A stretch of DNA of 64,000 nt, taken from the NCBI GenBank assembly GCA_028280415.1, contig JANQLV010000038.1, positions 36,328 through 100,327 on the forward strand, in the 5' to 3' direction. The notes beneath the pieces were generated by a model. It did no database searches and was not told the origin of the DNA. It saw only the letters and a program-made list of their open reading frames with translations. Shown here piece after piece: positions 28,253-38,446 of the stretch. The stretch is from Saprospiraceae bacterium (lineage in GTDB: Bacteria; Bacteroidota; Bacteroidia; Chitinophagales; Saprospiraceae). How positions within the stretch are numbered: the stretch's first letter is position 1; the number at the start of each line of letters is the position of its first letter. The translations under genes and the position numbers were made by a program.

Positions 28253-30778
28253 TCAATTCTTAAATAAAATTATTTTTTGTGTACGGTATTGATTTGTTTT
28301 TTTATTTATGATTTGTAGTAAATAATTTCCATTTTCTAAATGCCCCAAATCGAGTTGGCTGCCCCATAATTGCTTTTGCAATACTAATTGTCCCAGGTTA
28401 TTGAATATTCGTACTTTCAGATTATTGATGTTTGAATCTTCCAGCTTCAAATTAATTAATCCAGAAGATGGGTTCGGATAAACACTAAAATCCAAAGCTT
28501 GATCCATTACTTCATCGACCGATGTATTAGGCGGCGTAAAGTCTCCTACTACCGGACGCAGCATCATCGCACCATTATTCCCTAAACCTACCCAATTACC
28601 AAAAATTTTCAAATACTGATTCTCTTTTGCTTCCGGGCTGTTTTTATCCAGTCCTACCCGGGTTGGTGTAATCGTATTGGCCTGTTCCAGTTCAATAAAA
28701 AATTCTCCTGCCGGAATCGCTACCGGGGAAGGGATATCTGCATCATCGGAAAGACGAAAAGTCGTAAAGCCTTGCAGGGTATCCAAGACTGAATCTGCAA
28801 AGAAAGGTTTCATACTCAGTTTTTCATACACCACATTGCCCAGCTCTCCAATGTGTACGCGGAGATGAAATCTGGCATTATCCTGATTATTATAATGTGG
28901 AAAATGTATTTGAACCGCACGCAGGGAATCATCTTCCAAAGCTGTAAACCCGGATGCTACTGCTTCTCCCGGAGCCAGGCCGGTAAACATAGAGGTTTCT
29001 GCGGTCCCATCATCATAAGCAAAATAATTATCGAAAATGGTTCTCGTTCTTACGGTATCATTCCGTTCTACTTCCGGAAAGAATCCCGGATTCTGTGCAT
29101 TGGCTGTGAAATAATACTCCAATTCGAAAACGAGCTTTTCTTCTGAAAAAGAAGGCAAACCGGCAATCTCGTCCTCATTAATCGGATTTGTATAAAAACG
29201 ATGCTCCTGAGAAGGTACGTTCCGCTGATTTACATTTCCGGTCACAGCATCTGTCAATAATAATACCGGGATATCAGCTATCTCCGTATTCGTTTCCAGT
29301 TCCCTGATCTTAAAACCACTTGGATTTGCGGTTTCCGTATTTTCAAACTGGCTATACAATTCAATATCCAAAGAATCTATAAACATCGAATTATCATCAT
29401 AGTGCCGCCAGGGAACACTGGAATATCGCTTAAGTAAATCATTCGGTACATTTGTAAAAGCAATATCTTCAAAAGTACCATCCGGTATCTGATTCGCGTT
29501 CAACAAAACATAGTCGATGTGCCAAATATCGCGAATTCCGGTACGCTGCGCATAATTAACAAAACGGAATTGAAATCCTTTATAGAGGTATACACTAGCG
29601 ATAATATTAAACGTAAAATAATTGTCAAAAGGAGGCAGAGAATCGACATCAACAAATCCTGAAATTCCCTGGAAGGCATGAATTTGTACCCATTCTCCAT
29701 TTGATTTTTTGAACTCAACGACCAGAGAATCTCCTTCATTTGGATGGAAACCATAGCCTTTTGGTTGTACATAACAACTTAAAAAGACATTACTATTGGC
29801 ATTATAAGGACTGAGATCAATGTAATTGGAAGTAAGAAAATCGGCTCGTCCATATCCCCCGCCGTAAGGTGTTCCGGTTTCATCAAGACCATCCATTGTT
29901 GCAAAACCAACAGATGGAGGACGGTAGCCCCAGGTATTATTTACGAAAACCTCTTTATCCAGCCATAGATTTCCGGGAAAAGGGCCATCATAGGAAAAGT
30001 CATCCAGAAAAGGTAAGCTCAAGGTATCGCCGATTACCTGAAAAGGAAATTTATAAGTATCAGAAATACAAAACTCATTAGATATCTCTAAACAAACCGT
30101 ATCCATACCGGCAAAGCGCTTACTTTCAAGGAGCAGGCAACTATCTTTAGAAATACCATTTAGGGCATTTGCTAAAGTCGTGCTATGACAGTCTAAAATA
30201 CTGCTACCTGCAATTTCAGTAGGTAAAATATAATTGGCTGGATCAACACATAGCATAAGTTCCGTCTCTGTCCCCATAGTAACCGGGGTTTCCACAAAAG
30301 TTTCATTCTCTCTTTTCACGACTACCGGGAATTCTCTAATAAAGCAGGTTTCATCGGGCAGGCACAGTTCTACGCGCATAGTATCCCCAAGGCCCAGTTC
30401 AATCCCTATATCAGAAGTATAAGTGATGCAATTCTCGAAAGTAGATGTCGTACCAAAATTTCCATCTATACTCAGATTATTGAAAGTCACAAAGCCAGTT
30501 GTATCCAGGCAAATTTCCAAAGATTCTCCACTAAGAATGTAAACGGTTTCTCCACTTTCGTATATTCCATCATCTTCACAGTCCCCACTGACCGTTCGCG
30601 CTGTTGCAGTCTCAGGGCCGAAATATCGTTCGAGTTTGGATTCTTCGACTAACTGGCGTTGTTTTTCAATGCGCTGAAGTACAGGGTTGGACTTCAATGG
30701 TACTTCGGGCATCATAACCTGGGCTTTAACAATCGGCAACGAGAAGAACAATAATACCAGTGTATATAATGAGCGCAT
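28253..30778 (-). CDS. Secreted protein with T9SS type A sorting domain
   Basis: 841 residues with a signal peptide (MRSLYTLVLLFFSLPIVKAQ). Residues 60-240 are Cys-rich, beta-type segments (VSGDCEDDGIYESGETVYIL). A segment from about 250 begins LPFLDDFSYDGPFPGNLWLD and continues with GGGYGRADFLTSNYIDLS; this resembles the lectin-like or MAM-like modules that T9SS proteins carry, including a carbohydrate-binding-like jelly roll, but I cannot name the family. The C-terminal 75 residues are a type A sorting domain (LDFSVYPNPSSGLINLKL, NNLGQLVLQ, LENGNYLLQI, QKIILFKN). No catalytic motif seen. A promoter with good spacing lies upstream. Confidence 0.8.
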   Translation of the reverse strand: MRSLYTLVLLFFSLPIVKAQVMMPEVPLKSNPVLQRIEKQRQLVEESKLERYFGPETATARTVSGDCEDDGIYESGETVYILSGESLEICLDTTGFVTFNNLSIDGNFGTTSTFENCITYTSDIGIELGLGDTMRVELCLPDETCFIREFPVVVKRENETFVETPVTMGTETELMLCVDPANYILPTEIAGSSILDCHSTTLANALNGISKDSCLLLESKRFAGMDTVCLEISNEFCISDTYKFPFQVIGDTLSLPFLDDFSYDGPFPGNLWLDKEVFVNNTWGYRPPSVGFATMDGLDETGTPYGGGYGRADFLTSNYIDLSPYNANSNVFLSCYVQPKGYGFHPNEGDSLVVEFKKSNGEWVQIHAFQGISGFVDVDSLPPFDNYFTFNIIASVYLYKGFQFRFVNYAQRTGIRDIWHIDYVLLNANQIPDGTFEDIAFTNVPNDLLKRYSSVPWRHYDDNSMFIDSLDIELYSQFENTETANPSGFKIRELETNTEIADIPVLLLTDAVTGNVNQRNVPSQEHRFYTNPINEDEIAGLPSFSEEKLVFELEYYFTANAQNPGFFPEVERNDTVRTRTIFDNYFAYDDGTAETSMFTGLAPGEAVASGFTALEDDSLRAVQIHFPHYNNQDNARFHLRVHIGELGNVVYEKLSMKPFFADSVLDTLQGFTTFRLSDDADIPSPVAIPAGEFFIELEQANTITPTRVGLDKNSPEAKENQYLKIFGNWVGLGNNGAMMLRPVVGDFTPPNTSVDEVMDQALDFSVYPNPSSGLINLKLEDSNINNLKVRIFNNLGQLVLQKQLWGSQLDLGHLENGNYLLQIINKKTNQYRTQKIILFKN

Positions 30779-30903
30779 ATTTGATTTTTAAATTAATTCG
30801 AAAGTAAGTACTTCCGTAGCTTTATTAAATGATTTAAGTAAAAAACAACTCAGTAAGTGACTGATAATCAAGTCATTAAGAATAATATTTATCTTTAGAA
30901 AGG

Positions 30904-30933
30904 CAAATATACAATTTTCACAGCCTAAGTCAA
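30904..30933 (-). promoter_or_regulatory. Promoter of the T9SS protein gene
   Basis: On the minus strand TATATTTG (30911-30904) fits TAnnTTTG, with TTG (30933-30931) 19 bases upstream. The predicted leader of about 120 bases fills much of the 321-base gap (30779-31099) before the PASTA gene; nothing else is seen in that gap. Confidence 0.66.
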
Positions 30934-31099
30934 TTTGAAAAACGAAGAAAGGGGTGATTTGTTGCCTCGAAAAGTGTCCTGAAAGGAGTCCTGTCGGCTT
31001 TGTGGCAAGAAAGATATACGGTCCTGAATTTAAGGCACCAGTTTCAGGGAAGTTGCAGAAATATTACTATAATCAATTCTCCATGCCTAAAACCGTTCT

Positions 31100-31993
31100 T
31101 TATTCCTGTTCCTCTAATCCATCTGCTTCGATATTTACCCCCTGACCACTACAATCCTGCGGTTTGTTTTGTGTAAGGTAAATATCAATTTGCTCCCCTA
31201 CCCGCATCTTTCCGGCAGGGCTATAGCGGGGAACTTGTCGCCAAACGTAGGCAGTGCCCTCATCGGTAACGGTGTTGTCTTTAACAATAGAACCGATATT
31301 CAGATTAAAGTTACCGATCAGGAAACTAGCTTCCTCATACTGTTTGCAAACCAGTTCAGGAACGGGAACGGAACCGCCGCCTCTTTTAGTCACTACGCAA
31401 TAAACAGTATCCCCTTTTCGTACATCAAAGCCATCTGCGAGTTTATTTGTGATGTTCTCTCCTTCATAAATAACCTCCAGAATCGTTTCGGGCTCTAATT
31501 TATTGCTAAAAACCTCTTTCGATTTCTTAACCTGTACATACTTCCGTTCACATTTCTTTCTAAAATTATCAAAATCATCATTCCCACCTCTGAGATTAGG
31601 AAGTTCTACTAATTCTGCAATTTTTTTGGTAACAGAAACGTAGATTTTCCGATTCTTTTTGACCTGCGACTGAGGTTTGGGGTTTTGAGTAAGAATCATA
31701 TTCGCTTTCTGACCGGGAATAAAAGTAGAATCGTTAATCACGATTTCAAAGCTACTTGCACCGGCTTTTTCAATAGCTTCATCCAGGTCCATTCCTACAT
31801 AATCGTGTATATGCAAGGATTCTCCATGTTTGGTATAACAATTAATCCACCAAAAAGCAAGGATCAAAAAGAGCGTAATAGTAGCTACCACACCTCCAAA
31901 ATTGCGCAAAAAAATGCCACTGCTAACAAAATAGTAAACTTCTTTGGCAGCATTTTTCAACCATTTCTTTATGATTTCGAATTTTTCTTTCAT
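31100..31993 (-). CDS. Membrane-anchored protein with three PASTA domains
   Basis: 297 residues. A short cytoplasmic N-terminus is followed by one membrane helix (about 30-50, VVATITLFLILAFWWINCY), then an extracytoplasmic part with three PASTA units: about 62-130 (DYVGMDLDEAIEKAGAS..PKPQSQVKKNRKIYVSV), 131-205 (ELPNLRGGNDDFDNF..DGFDVRKGDTVYCVV) and 210-280 (VPVPELVCKQYEEASFLI..AGKMRVGEQIDIYLT). PASTA domains bind peptidoglycan stem peptides or beta-lactams in kinases and penicillin-binding proteins. Here no kinase or transpeptidase domain is attached. Bacteroidota often have such stand-alone PASTA proteins. The C-terminus is acidic (EADGLEEQE). Confidence 0.9.
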   Translation of the reverse strand: MKEKFEIIKKWLKNAAKEVYYFVSSGIFLRNFGGVVATITLFLILAFWWINCYTKHGESLHIHDYVGMDLDEAIEKAGASSFEIVINDSTFIPGQKANMILTQNPKPQSQVKKNRKIYVSVTKKIAELVELPNLRGGNDDFDNFRKKCERKYVQVKKSKEVFSNKLEPETILEVIYEGENITNKLADGFDVRKGDTVYCVVTKRGGGSVPVPELVCKQYEEASFLIGNFNLNIGSIVKDNTVTDEGTAYVWRQVPRYSPAGKMRVGEQIDIYLTQNKPQDCSGQGVNIEADGLEEQE

Positions 31994-32291
31994 ACGATAT
32001 CTATAAGATAGCAGGATAGTGAATTAGTACGATAAAATTAAATATCTCGTTTTCATACTTCCACAATTAATGATCAGTCACTATAATCCGTTTATTATTC
32101 GCCGTTTTTAAACAATCTCCTTAACTTCCCTGACACCGGGCATACAAAACGTTTAGAAGTAGCCGTAAATTTTCAATTTGGGAAAATCTGATCAAAAAAT
32201 ATTAAAAGTTTCGCAATACTCCTTTACGAAAGATTAACTTGGCTTCAAATTTAGTTTAATTCTCAAAAATAGAGGCGTTTTGAACTTAAAA
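31994..32291. other. Intergenic region between divergent PASTA and MATE genes
   Basis: About 300 bases that must contain both promoters. I see no exact TAnnTTTG box on either strand and no strong inverted repeat. Confidence 0.45.
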
Positions 32292-33578
32292 ATGAATAAG
32301 GAGATATTGTGGCTAGCGATTCCGAATATTCTGAGTAATATCTCTGTTCCTTTACTAAGCACGGTTGATACGATTCTGATGGGACGGTTTTCGGCGCTTC
32401 ACCTTGGTGCAATTGGTCTGGGATCTATGATTTTCAATTTCATCTACTGGAACTTCGGTTTTCTCCGGATGGGAACTACGGGAATCACCGCACAGGCTTT
32501 TGGAGCTAAAGAAAGCAAGCAGATTATTGCTACGCTCGGAAGAGCATTGCTTATTGCTATGCTCCTCGCTTTGATTGTTTTACTTTTTCAAAATCCCTTT
32601 CTCTCCCTTGGTAAATTACTTTTGAGTGTATCCGAAGCTCAGAGCCCTTTAGTTGATGATTATTATCAAGTCAGAATATGGGCGGCCCCGGCTACCCTGG
32701 CACTTTATGCTCTAATGGGTTGGTTCTTCGGAATGCAAAATGCGATTTACCCTTTAATCCTTACCATTTTTATCAACCTGATCAATATTGGTGGTAATTT
32801 TTTATTTGTTTACGGTTTTAATATGGAAGTCGATGGCATCGCTTTAGCAACGGTCATTGCCCAATATGCCGGCTTGTTACTGGGAATTGGCTTGCTTTTT
32901 TATCGCTACCGCTATTTATTCAAAGAACTGAGTACAAAGGCGCTTAGCCAGATTCATCAACTCCAGTCTTTTTTGTTGATCAACCGGGATATTTTTATCC
33001 GGACAGTTTGTTTGACTTTCGCTTTTGGCTTTTTCTATAATCAGTCCTCCAGTGCCGGAGATACCATACTCGCCGTCAATGTTATACTGCTGCAATTCGT
33101 CAATTGGATGTCTTACGCAGTGGATGGTTTTGCTTTCGCCTCCGAAAGTTTAGTTGGAAAATACGCCGGAGCAAAGGATCAACCCGGCCTGAAAAGAGCT
33201 ATTCTCTATTCCTTTGCTTGGGGCATGGTCATGGCATTGCTCTTCAGTTTGGTTTATGCACTATACGATGAGGAACTCGTGGCACTATTTACGGATAAAG
33301 TTGATCTGCAAATTGCCAGTGCTCCCTTTTTGTTCTGGATGATACTGTTTCCAATTATTTCAACACCTTGTTATATATGGGATGGTATTTTTATTGGTTT
33401 AACTGCTTCACGCGCCATGCGCAATACCATGCTGCTCGCCCTGGGGAGCTATTTCATTTTTCACTATTGGTTATTTCCGGTCTACGGCAATCACGGTTTA
33501 TGGGGGGCTTTTTTGATTTTTATGGCACTAAGAGGGCTTTATCAGGGAATCGCTTATTATAGAGGCCTGGACGGATAA
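32292..33578 (+). CDS. MATE-family efflux transporter (DinF-like)
   Basis: 428 residues from the ATG at 32292; a TTG at 32280 would add four residues and is less likely. About twelve hydrophobic helices span the sequence, starting with EILWLAIPNILSNISVPLLSTVDTILMG, the family opening with the conserved Pro and Asp. GALGLG-type (LGAIGLGSMIFNF) and GMQNAIYP segments also fit. The second half repeats the pattern (TILAVNVILLQFVNWMSYAVDGFAFASESLVGKYAGAKD), as in DinF-type MATE proteins. Such carriers export cationic drugs or metabolites in exchange for sodium or protons. Substrate unknown. The Roco gene begins 93 bases downstream on the same strand. Confidence 0.92.
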   Translation: MNKEILWLAIPNILSNISVPLLSTVDTILMGRFSALHLGAIGLGSMIFNFIYWNFGFLRMGTTGITAQAFGAKESKQIIATLGRALLIAMLLALIVLLFQNPFLSLGKLLLSVSEAQSPLVDDYYQVRIWAAPATLALYALMGWFFGMQNAIYPLILTIFINLINIGGNFLFVYGFNMEVDGIALATVIAQYAGLLLGIGLLFYRYRYLFKELSTKALSQIHQLQSFLLINRDIFIRTVCLTFAFGFFYNQSSSAGDTILAVNVILLQFVNWMSYAVDGFAFASESLVGKYAGAKDQPGLKRAILYSFAWGMVMALLFSLVYALYDEELVALFTDKVDLQIASAPFLFWMILFPIISTPCYIWDGIFIGLTASRAMRNTMLLALGSYFIFHYWLFPVYGNHGLWGAFLIFMALRGLYQGIAYYRGLDG

Positions 33579-33671
33579 GTTGATTAAAGCAGTATAACAG
33601 ATCACCAACGAGCTTTGCGGGTAATGCTGTTTTTCCCTGATTTGTTATTATATTTCTGATAAAAAAAGGAC

Positions 33672-36600
33672 ATGCGTGCAACGACTCCCCCATTGGCGAT
33701 GGAATTGATTGAAAGAGAGATGAAAGAACAAACCGGATCATTGATTTTAAGTGATTGTGGATTATTTGAATTTCCCCGCGAAGTACTGGAAATGGCCTGG
33801 CTGACCGAATTGGTAATTACCAATAATTATTATTCCGGTGTCCAAAAAAAATCATCAAAATTCGATGAGCCCAATTACCTCCCCGAAATTCCTGCGGAAA
33901 TAGAACGCCTGGAGAAGCTGGAAAAATTAAGAATTGGTTCGAGTAGTACGACCCCCTGGAGTATTTCTGAAGTTCCACCGATATTCAGTTTGGAAAATTT
34001 AAAAACTCTGGACCTCAGTGGAAACCGAATTAATTTCTTTGGAAGTGACTTTCCGGAAAGCCTGGAAGTTATAAATTTGCATAGAAATGAGATCCCTGCA
34101 ATTCCCTATCTTCCAGATATCAATAAGGTAAGCTCTCTGGATTTAAGTAATAACCAAATCACTTCACTTGAAAATTTGGAAGCTTACACCAATTTAAAAA
34201 CACTTCACTTACAAAATAATCAGATCAATAGCGTTTCGGAAATATCTCCACTTTCCAATTTGGAATATTTAAACCTTGCCCATAATGCGATCTCTGATAT
34301 TGGCAAAATAGGCCCTAAGCCGGAACTACGCCAACTCTTTTTTAATAACAATAATATTCAGGATATCCATATTTTAATGGAATGCACCAGACTGGAATTT
34401 CTTGATCTTTCCGACAATGAAATATATGATGCTTCGCCTTTAAGCAATCTGACCAGGCTCAGAAGTCTTTTCCTGAGAAATAATCAAATTAAAAATCTTG
34501 ATTTCCTCGAACGACTCACTGGCTTAAGCGAATTATTTATTGATCGAAATCCATTTTCTGATATCGGACCACTTTCCAATCTTACCTTTCTAAAAACACT
34601 GTCCTGTGAGTATAATCTTCTGGATACGATTGAGCCTCTTTCGGGACTGGAAAACCTGAGAGAACTCTACCTCACCGGAGATGGTATTCGTTTTATTGAA
34701 CCTATCACTCATTTACCCAGGCTCGAAAAAATCAGGCTGGACGAAAACCTTATCGAAGATGTCCCGGGTGACATCTGGAAAAGTAATGATATCGATCAGA
34801 TCAAAGATTATTTTGCCTCTGTATCCAGAGATAAAAAACGGCATCAGGCACAGATGAAAGAGATCGTGAAAGAAATTGAGGAACAAAGACATCAGGTAGA
34901 AGAGAAGCAGGTCGAGTTGGAAAATTTTAATGAACAAGTCACAGATCGCGACCTAGCACCGGATAGCGTTCGTGCCAAAGGGATTTCCAAACAGAAAAAG
35001 AAAGCACAAATAGAGCAAGAGCTACAGGAGGAGCGTCAAAAGCTGGAACAAAAAGAAGCGCAAAAGGAAGAACTCGAAACACCTGGCACCAGTGATGTTA
35101 AGCTTATTTTTGTCGGGAATAGCGATGTAGGGAAAACACAGCTTAGCCGGTATTTGGAGAATAATACATTGGAGAAAGAACGAGCAAGTACCCATGGTAT
35201 CCGGCTCAATCGCTGGTTGCCTCAAGCTAAAGTTTCTCCGGCTTTCGAAACTTTGAAAGATAAGGTCGCCGTCAATATCTGGGACTTTGGAGGACAGGAA
35301 TATTACCATGGAACATTTCGATTGTTTTTAAGCAATTTTGCCGTTTATGTCCTGCTGTGGGAAGATAAAACCAATGTTAACCAGATTATCAATACGCCGA
35401 TCAGCAATAAAGAAAAAGAAGCTTTACAACATTATCACTATCGCTACTGGCTGGATAATATCAGGCATTATGCTCCTAATAGTTCCATTATCATCGTACA
35501 AAACAAAATTGATATTGACGAAATCCGTGAAATTAATACCCAGTTAATCGAGGACTACAAAATCAGTGGAACACATTATATCAGTTTGCACCAGGCTGCT
35601 CAAAAAAACAATGATGCTTTCAAATGGCGTTTTGATCTTTTTTCCGAGAACCTGACTAAAGCCATCCTTCGCGTTTCCCGGGATCAAACCAATGTTAGGC
35701 GTTCCAGTAGCTGGATTAAAATTCGCGATGCTGTGGTAGAAGCTAATCTAAGTAAGAAGAAAAATCCGGATAATCCTTTTAGCCCGTTTATGAAAACCGG
35801 CAAGCAAATAAAAATCGATGATTTTAAAAAGGTATGTAAAATTATTGAGGCCGATCTTTCAGAAAGCGAATTGAGCACAATTCCCAAATGGTTACACAAT
35901 TCAGGTGCTATCATTTATTTTTATAAAAACAATACACTTAACAAGCGGGTATATCTCAACCCCGGCTGGGTCACGGAAGGCATTTATGCGACCCTTAATG
36001 AAACCGTCCGAAAAAAAATAGGTGAGTTTACTGTTGAAGATATCCCAACTTCCAAACGAGGTTCTATTTCAAAAACGACAGTGATTGAGCTAATGAAGGA
36101 AATGGAGATTATTTTTGAAAAGGAAATCGAAAAAGAAGGGAAAATTATTAAATCCTACGTTGCTCCACAATACCTGCCCGAGACACATCCGATCGAAGAC
36201 CTTTACGATATCGCAGCCAGTGGTTTACAACGCAAAGCTTATTATGTAAAACTACCTCTTTACTTTTTCCGAAAGGTTTTACAGCGCATGATCTTTTACT
36301 ATGGCATGTCTTCAAATGTGCAAAACGTCCAGGCCAGCTATTACTGGAAAAAAGGTATCCTCTTTGAGAAAAATGAAATTAAAATCATGTTCAAGGGGTA
36401 TACGGTGAAAGAGGATCAAAACTCCGGTTTTTTTATGATCGGAGCAGAACCCAAAGATAATTATCAAAGCATTCAAAGAGAAGTTTTTCATATCATTGTC
36501 GAAATACTGCGGGATGCTAACCTGACCGAAATCGCTCGCAGAAGCCTGGAATCCAAAGAAGAGCAAATGCATGCTAATGGCATCCATGAACTTCACGAAG

Positions 36601-37271
36601 ACTGGACCAGAGATTATGAACTACCAACCATCGAGACGCCGGGCTGGTTGAAAAACATGGAAGTCTCGGTTGATGGCGAAACCTTCGTTAATTACCTTAA
36701 CCTTTGTACTGCAAACCGCAAGGGCCATTTGTTTGTATCTCCTAAACCGGGTCAACAAGTCAGGATACACGATTATGAATTATTACTTGATCACAAGGCT
36801 AAGCGCCCGCTTAAGGTTTTCTTTTCATACTCCCACAAGGACACAGAGATCATGAATAAGCTGGCTGTTCACCTTGCGCCACTCAAACGCCTGGATAAGA
36901 TCGAGGTGTGGAGCGATCAGGCTATTCAGGCGGGAGATGAATGGGATGCAGCCATTAAAAACAATTTGCGGGATTCGGACATTATCCTCTTATTGATTAG
37001 CGCGGACTTTGTAGCTTCATCTTATATCTGGAAAGAGGAAATTCCACTGGCTCTTAAATTGCAAAGTGATCCGGCAGAGCGAGTTTCCAGAGTGATCCCA
37101 ATTTATCTTCGCCCCTTTGATTTTAGTGGTTTGTCTTTTTCAATGCAAGAAATTATTCCCAAACAAGAAGATACAGAAAAACTACTGGCTATCTCGCAAT
37201 GGGATAATATGGATGAGGCTTTTACACAGGTAGCAAAAGATATCCGGGAAGTAATTGATAGTCTTTTATAG
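33672..37271 (+). CDS. Roco GTPase: LRR-Roc-COR with C-terminal TIR domain
   Basis: 1199 residues, no signal peptide. Residues about 20-375 hold some 14 leucine-rich repeats (LKTLDLSGNRI, LEYLNLAHNAI, LRSLFLRNNQI). A charged coiled coil (385-465) leads to a Ras-like Roc domain: P-loop GNSDVGKT (482-489), DFGGQE (538-543) for G3 and NKID for G4. A COR region (about 680-1030) follows. The TIR domain (about 1043-1199) has VFFSYSHKD, IEVWSDQAIQAGDEW and YIWKEEIPLAL, whose Glu1122/1123 lie where TIR NADases have their catalytic Glu. Roco proteins are nucleotide-switched dimers; TIR domains often cleave NAD or make signal nucleotides in immunity. The start could also be the ATG at 33699. It is convergent with bioY (13-base gap). 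Confidence 0.92.
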   Translation: MRATTPPLAMELIEREMKEQTGSLILSDCGLFEFPREVLEMAWLTELVITNNYYSGVQKKSSKFDEPNYLPEIPAEIERLEKLEKLRIGSSSTTPWSISEVPPIFSLENLKTLDLSGNRINFFGSDFPESLEVINLHRNEIPAIPYLPDINKVSSLDLSNNQITSLENLEAYTNLKTLHLQNNQINSVSEISPLSNLEYLNLAHNAISDIGKIGPKPELRQLFFNNNNIQDIHILMECTRLEFLDLSDNEIYDASPLSNLTRLRSLFLRNNQIKNLDFLERLTGLSELFIDRNPFSDIGPLSNLTFLKTLSCEYNLLDTIEPLSGLENLRELYLTGDGIRFIEPITHLPRLEKIRLDENLIEDVPGDIWKSNDIDQIKDYFASVSRDKKRHQAQMKEIVKEIEEQRHQVEEKQVELENFNEQVTDRDLAPDSVRAKGISKQKKKAQIEQELQEERQKLEQKEAQKEELETPGTSDVKLIFVGNSDVGKTQLSRYLENNTLEKERASTHGIRLNRWLPQAKVSPAFETLKDKVAVNIWDFGGQEYYHGTFRLFLSNFAVYVLLWEDKTNVNQIINTPISNKEKEALQHYHYRYWLDNIRHYAPNSSIIIVQNKIDIDEIREINTQLIEDYKISGTHYISLHQAAQKNNDAFKWRFDLFSENLTKAILRVSRDQTNVRRSSSWIKIRDAVVEANLSKKKNPDNPFSPFMKTGKQIKIDDFKKVCKIIEADLSESELSTIPKWLHNSGAIIYFYKNNTLNKRVYLNPGWVTEGIYATLNETVRKKIGEFTVEDIPTSKRGSISKTTVIELMKEMEIIFEKEIEKEGKIIKSYVAPQYLPETHPIEDLYDIAASGLQRKAYYVKLPLYFFRKVLQRMIFYYGMSSNVQNVQASYYWKKGILFEKNEIKIMFKGYTVKEDQNSGFFMIGAEPKDNYQSIQREVFHIIVEILRDANLTEIARRSLESKEEQMHANGIHELHEDWTRDYELPTIETPGWLKNMEVSVDGETFVNYLNLCTANRKGHLFVSPKPGQQVRIHDYELLLDHKAKRPLKVFFSYSHKDTEIMNKLAVHLAPLKRLDKIEVWSDQAIQAGDEWDAAIKNNLRDSDIILLLISADFVASSYIWKEEIPLALKLQSDPAERVSRVIPIYLRPFDFSGLSFSMQEIIPKQEDTEKLLAISQWDNMDEAFTQVAKDIREVIDSLL

Positions 37272-37284
37272 ACAGCTGGATAGA

Positions 37285-37812
37285 TTATTCAAATTTCAAA
37301 AATCGCTCTATCAGATAAGCAATAATAGCTCCCAGAATAATCTTGATCAATCCGCCCCAGAGGAATGGATAAAAGCCAATTTCCATTGCTTTTGGAAAAC
37401 CGTATTTAAAAGAAAGCCTTAGCACACCAAACAGTAATATTATCAAAGTTCCGTAGAACATGGCTTGCAAGGATTTTGGGAAAGATCTTCGCCAGCCTTT
37501 TTCGCCGAGATGGCCCACTCTATAGGCTGCCAATATAAAACCTACGAAGTATCCGCCAGTTCCGCCAGAGAGTTTTTCAAGACCATATGAGCCACCGGAA
37601 AAAACGGGCAAACCCATTGTTCCGATCATTATATAAATGACAACTGCCAGTAAGCCGTACCAACGTCCGAGGAAAAATGCAGTGAGTAAAATTGCAAAAG
37701 TTTGCCCGGTAATGGAAATCCCTTCTACATTCAATGGCAACACTATTTCAATTTGGGCAAAGACCGAGATAAAGATAACAGAAAGGAAAGTGAAAAGCAG
37801 CTTTTTAAGCAT
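37285..37812 (-). CDS. bioY: Biotin transporter S component
   Basis: 175 residues from the ATG at 37812. A longer reading to 37881 would translate part of the neighbouring repeat array and is rejected. The membrane protein has about six helices and family motifs: ITGQTFAILLTAFFLGRWYGLLAV, GTMGLPVFSGG and SGGTGGYFVGFILAA. BioY binds biotin and works alone or with an ECF energising module; no ecfA or ecfT gene is in the window. It could be read from its own promoter or by read-through from the large HYR-protein gene upstream, since both are on the minus strand. Confidence 0.92.
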   Translation of the reverse strand: MLKKLLFTFLSVIFISVFAQIEIVLPLNVEGISITGQTFAILLTAFFLGRWYGLLAVVIYIMIGTMGLPVFSGGSYGLEKLSGGTGGYFVGFILAAYRVGHLGEKGWRRSFPKSLQAMFYGTLIILLFGVLRLSFKYGFPKAMEIGFYPFLWGGLIKIILGAIIAYLIERFLKFE

Positions 37813-37838
37813 AGGCCGAATTTTGAATGATTGAGTTT

Positions 37839-38446
37839 TGAATGATTGCAAAGTTATTTCATCCTCAGCACATTCAAGCATTCAATTTCCAAAAGCTCAA
37901 GTTCAAGAATCAAGTTTAAGTTCAAAACTCTTATTCTCCATATTACCGGCCTAATATCTCATCCCTGAAAACCCTAATTCGTCAATACCATTTTTCGATA
38001 GTCCTGATGATCTTTGGTTTTTAACTGATAAAAATAAATACCTCTCCCTTCAAGTTCGCTTGCATCTATATGAATGATTAGCAAAGTTATCTTATCGGCA
38101 CCACATTCAAGCATTAGAACATTCAAGCATTCAATTTCCAAAAGCTCAAGTTCAAGAATCAAATTCAAGTTCAAAATTCTTATATCCCATCTCATCCCTG
38201 AAAGCTTAATCCGTCAATACCATTTTTCGATAAGCCTGATGATCTTTGGTTTTTAACTGATAAAAGTAAATACCTCTCCCTTCAAGTTCGTTTGCATCTA
38301 TATGAATGATTAGCAAAGTTATCATATCGGCAACACATTCAAGCATTCAAACATTAGAACATTCAAGCATTAGTTTTCCAAAAGCTCAAGTTCAAGAATC
38401 AAGTTTAAGTTCAAAATTCCTATATCCCATCTCATCCCTGAAAACC
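37839..38446. repeat. Tandem array of duplicated 3' end of the downstream-neighbour T9SS gene
   Basis: Units begin with TCATCCCTGAAAACCC at 37959, 38192 and 38432 (spacing 233 and 240), with a partial unit at 37839-37958. On the minus strand each full unit carries a copy of the last 25-26 codons of the HYR/T9SS gene (ELEGRGIYFYQLKTKD..YRKMVLTN or VLTD, then a stop). This is followed by a noncoding part built from short motifs such as CATTCAAGCATT and AAGCTCAAGTTCAAGAATCAA. The third unit (from 38432) is the real gene end. The copies are not linked to any start codon, so they look like tandem duplication of the gene terminus and its 3' flank. Confidence 0.85.

Noticed and set aside
33579..33671. 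TATATTTC as promoter of the Roco gene
   Set aside because: One mismatch to TAnnTTTG at the key last G and too close to the start codon; not listed as a feature.
37813..37881. Extended N-terminus of BioY
   Set aside because: These codons belong to the tandem array of gene-end copies and precede the first hydrophobic helix; the ATG at 37812 is the natural start.
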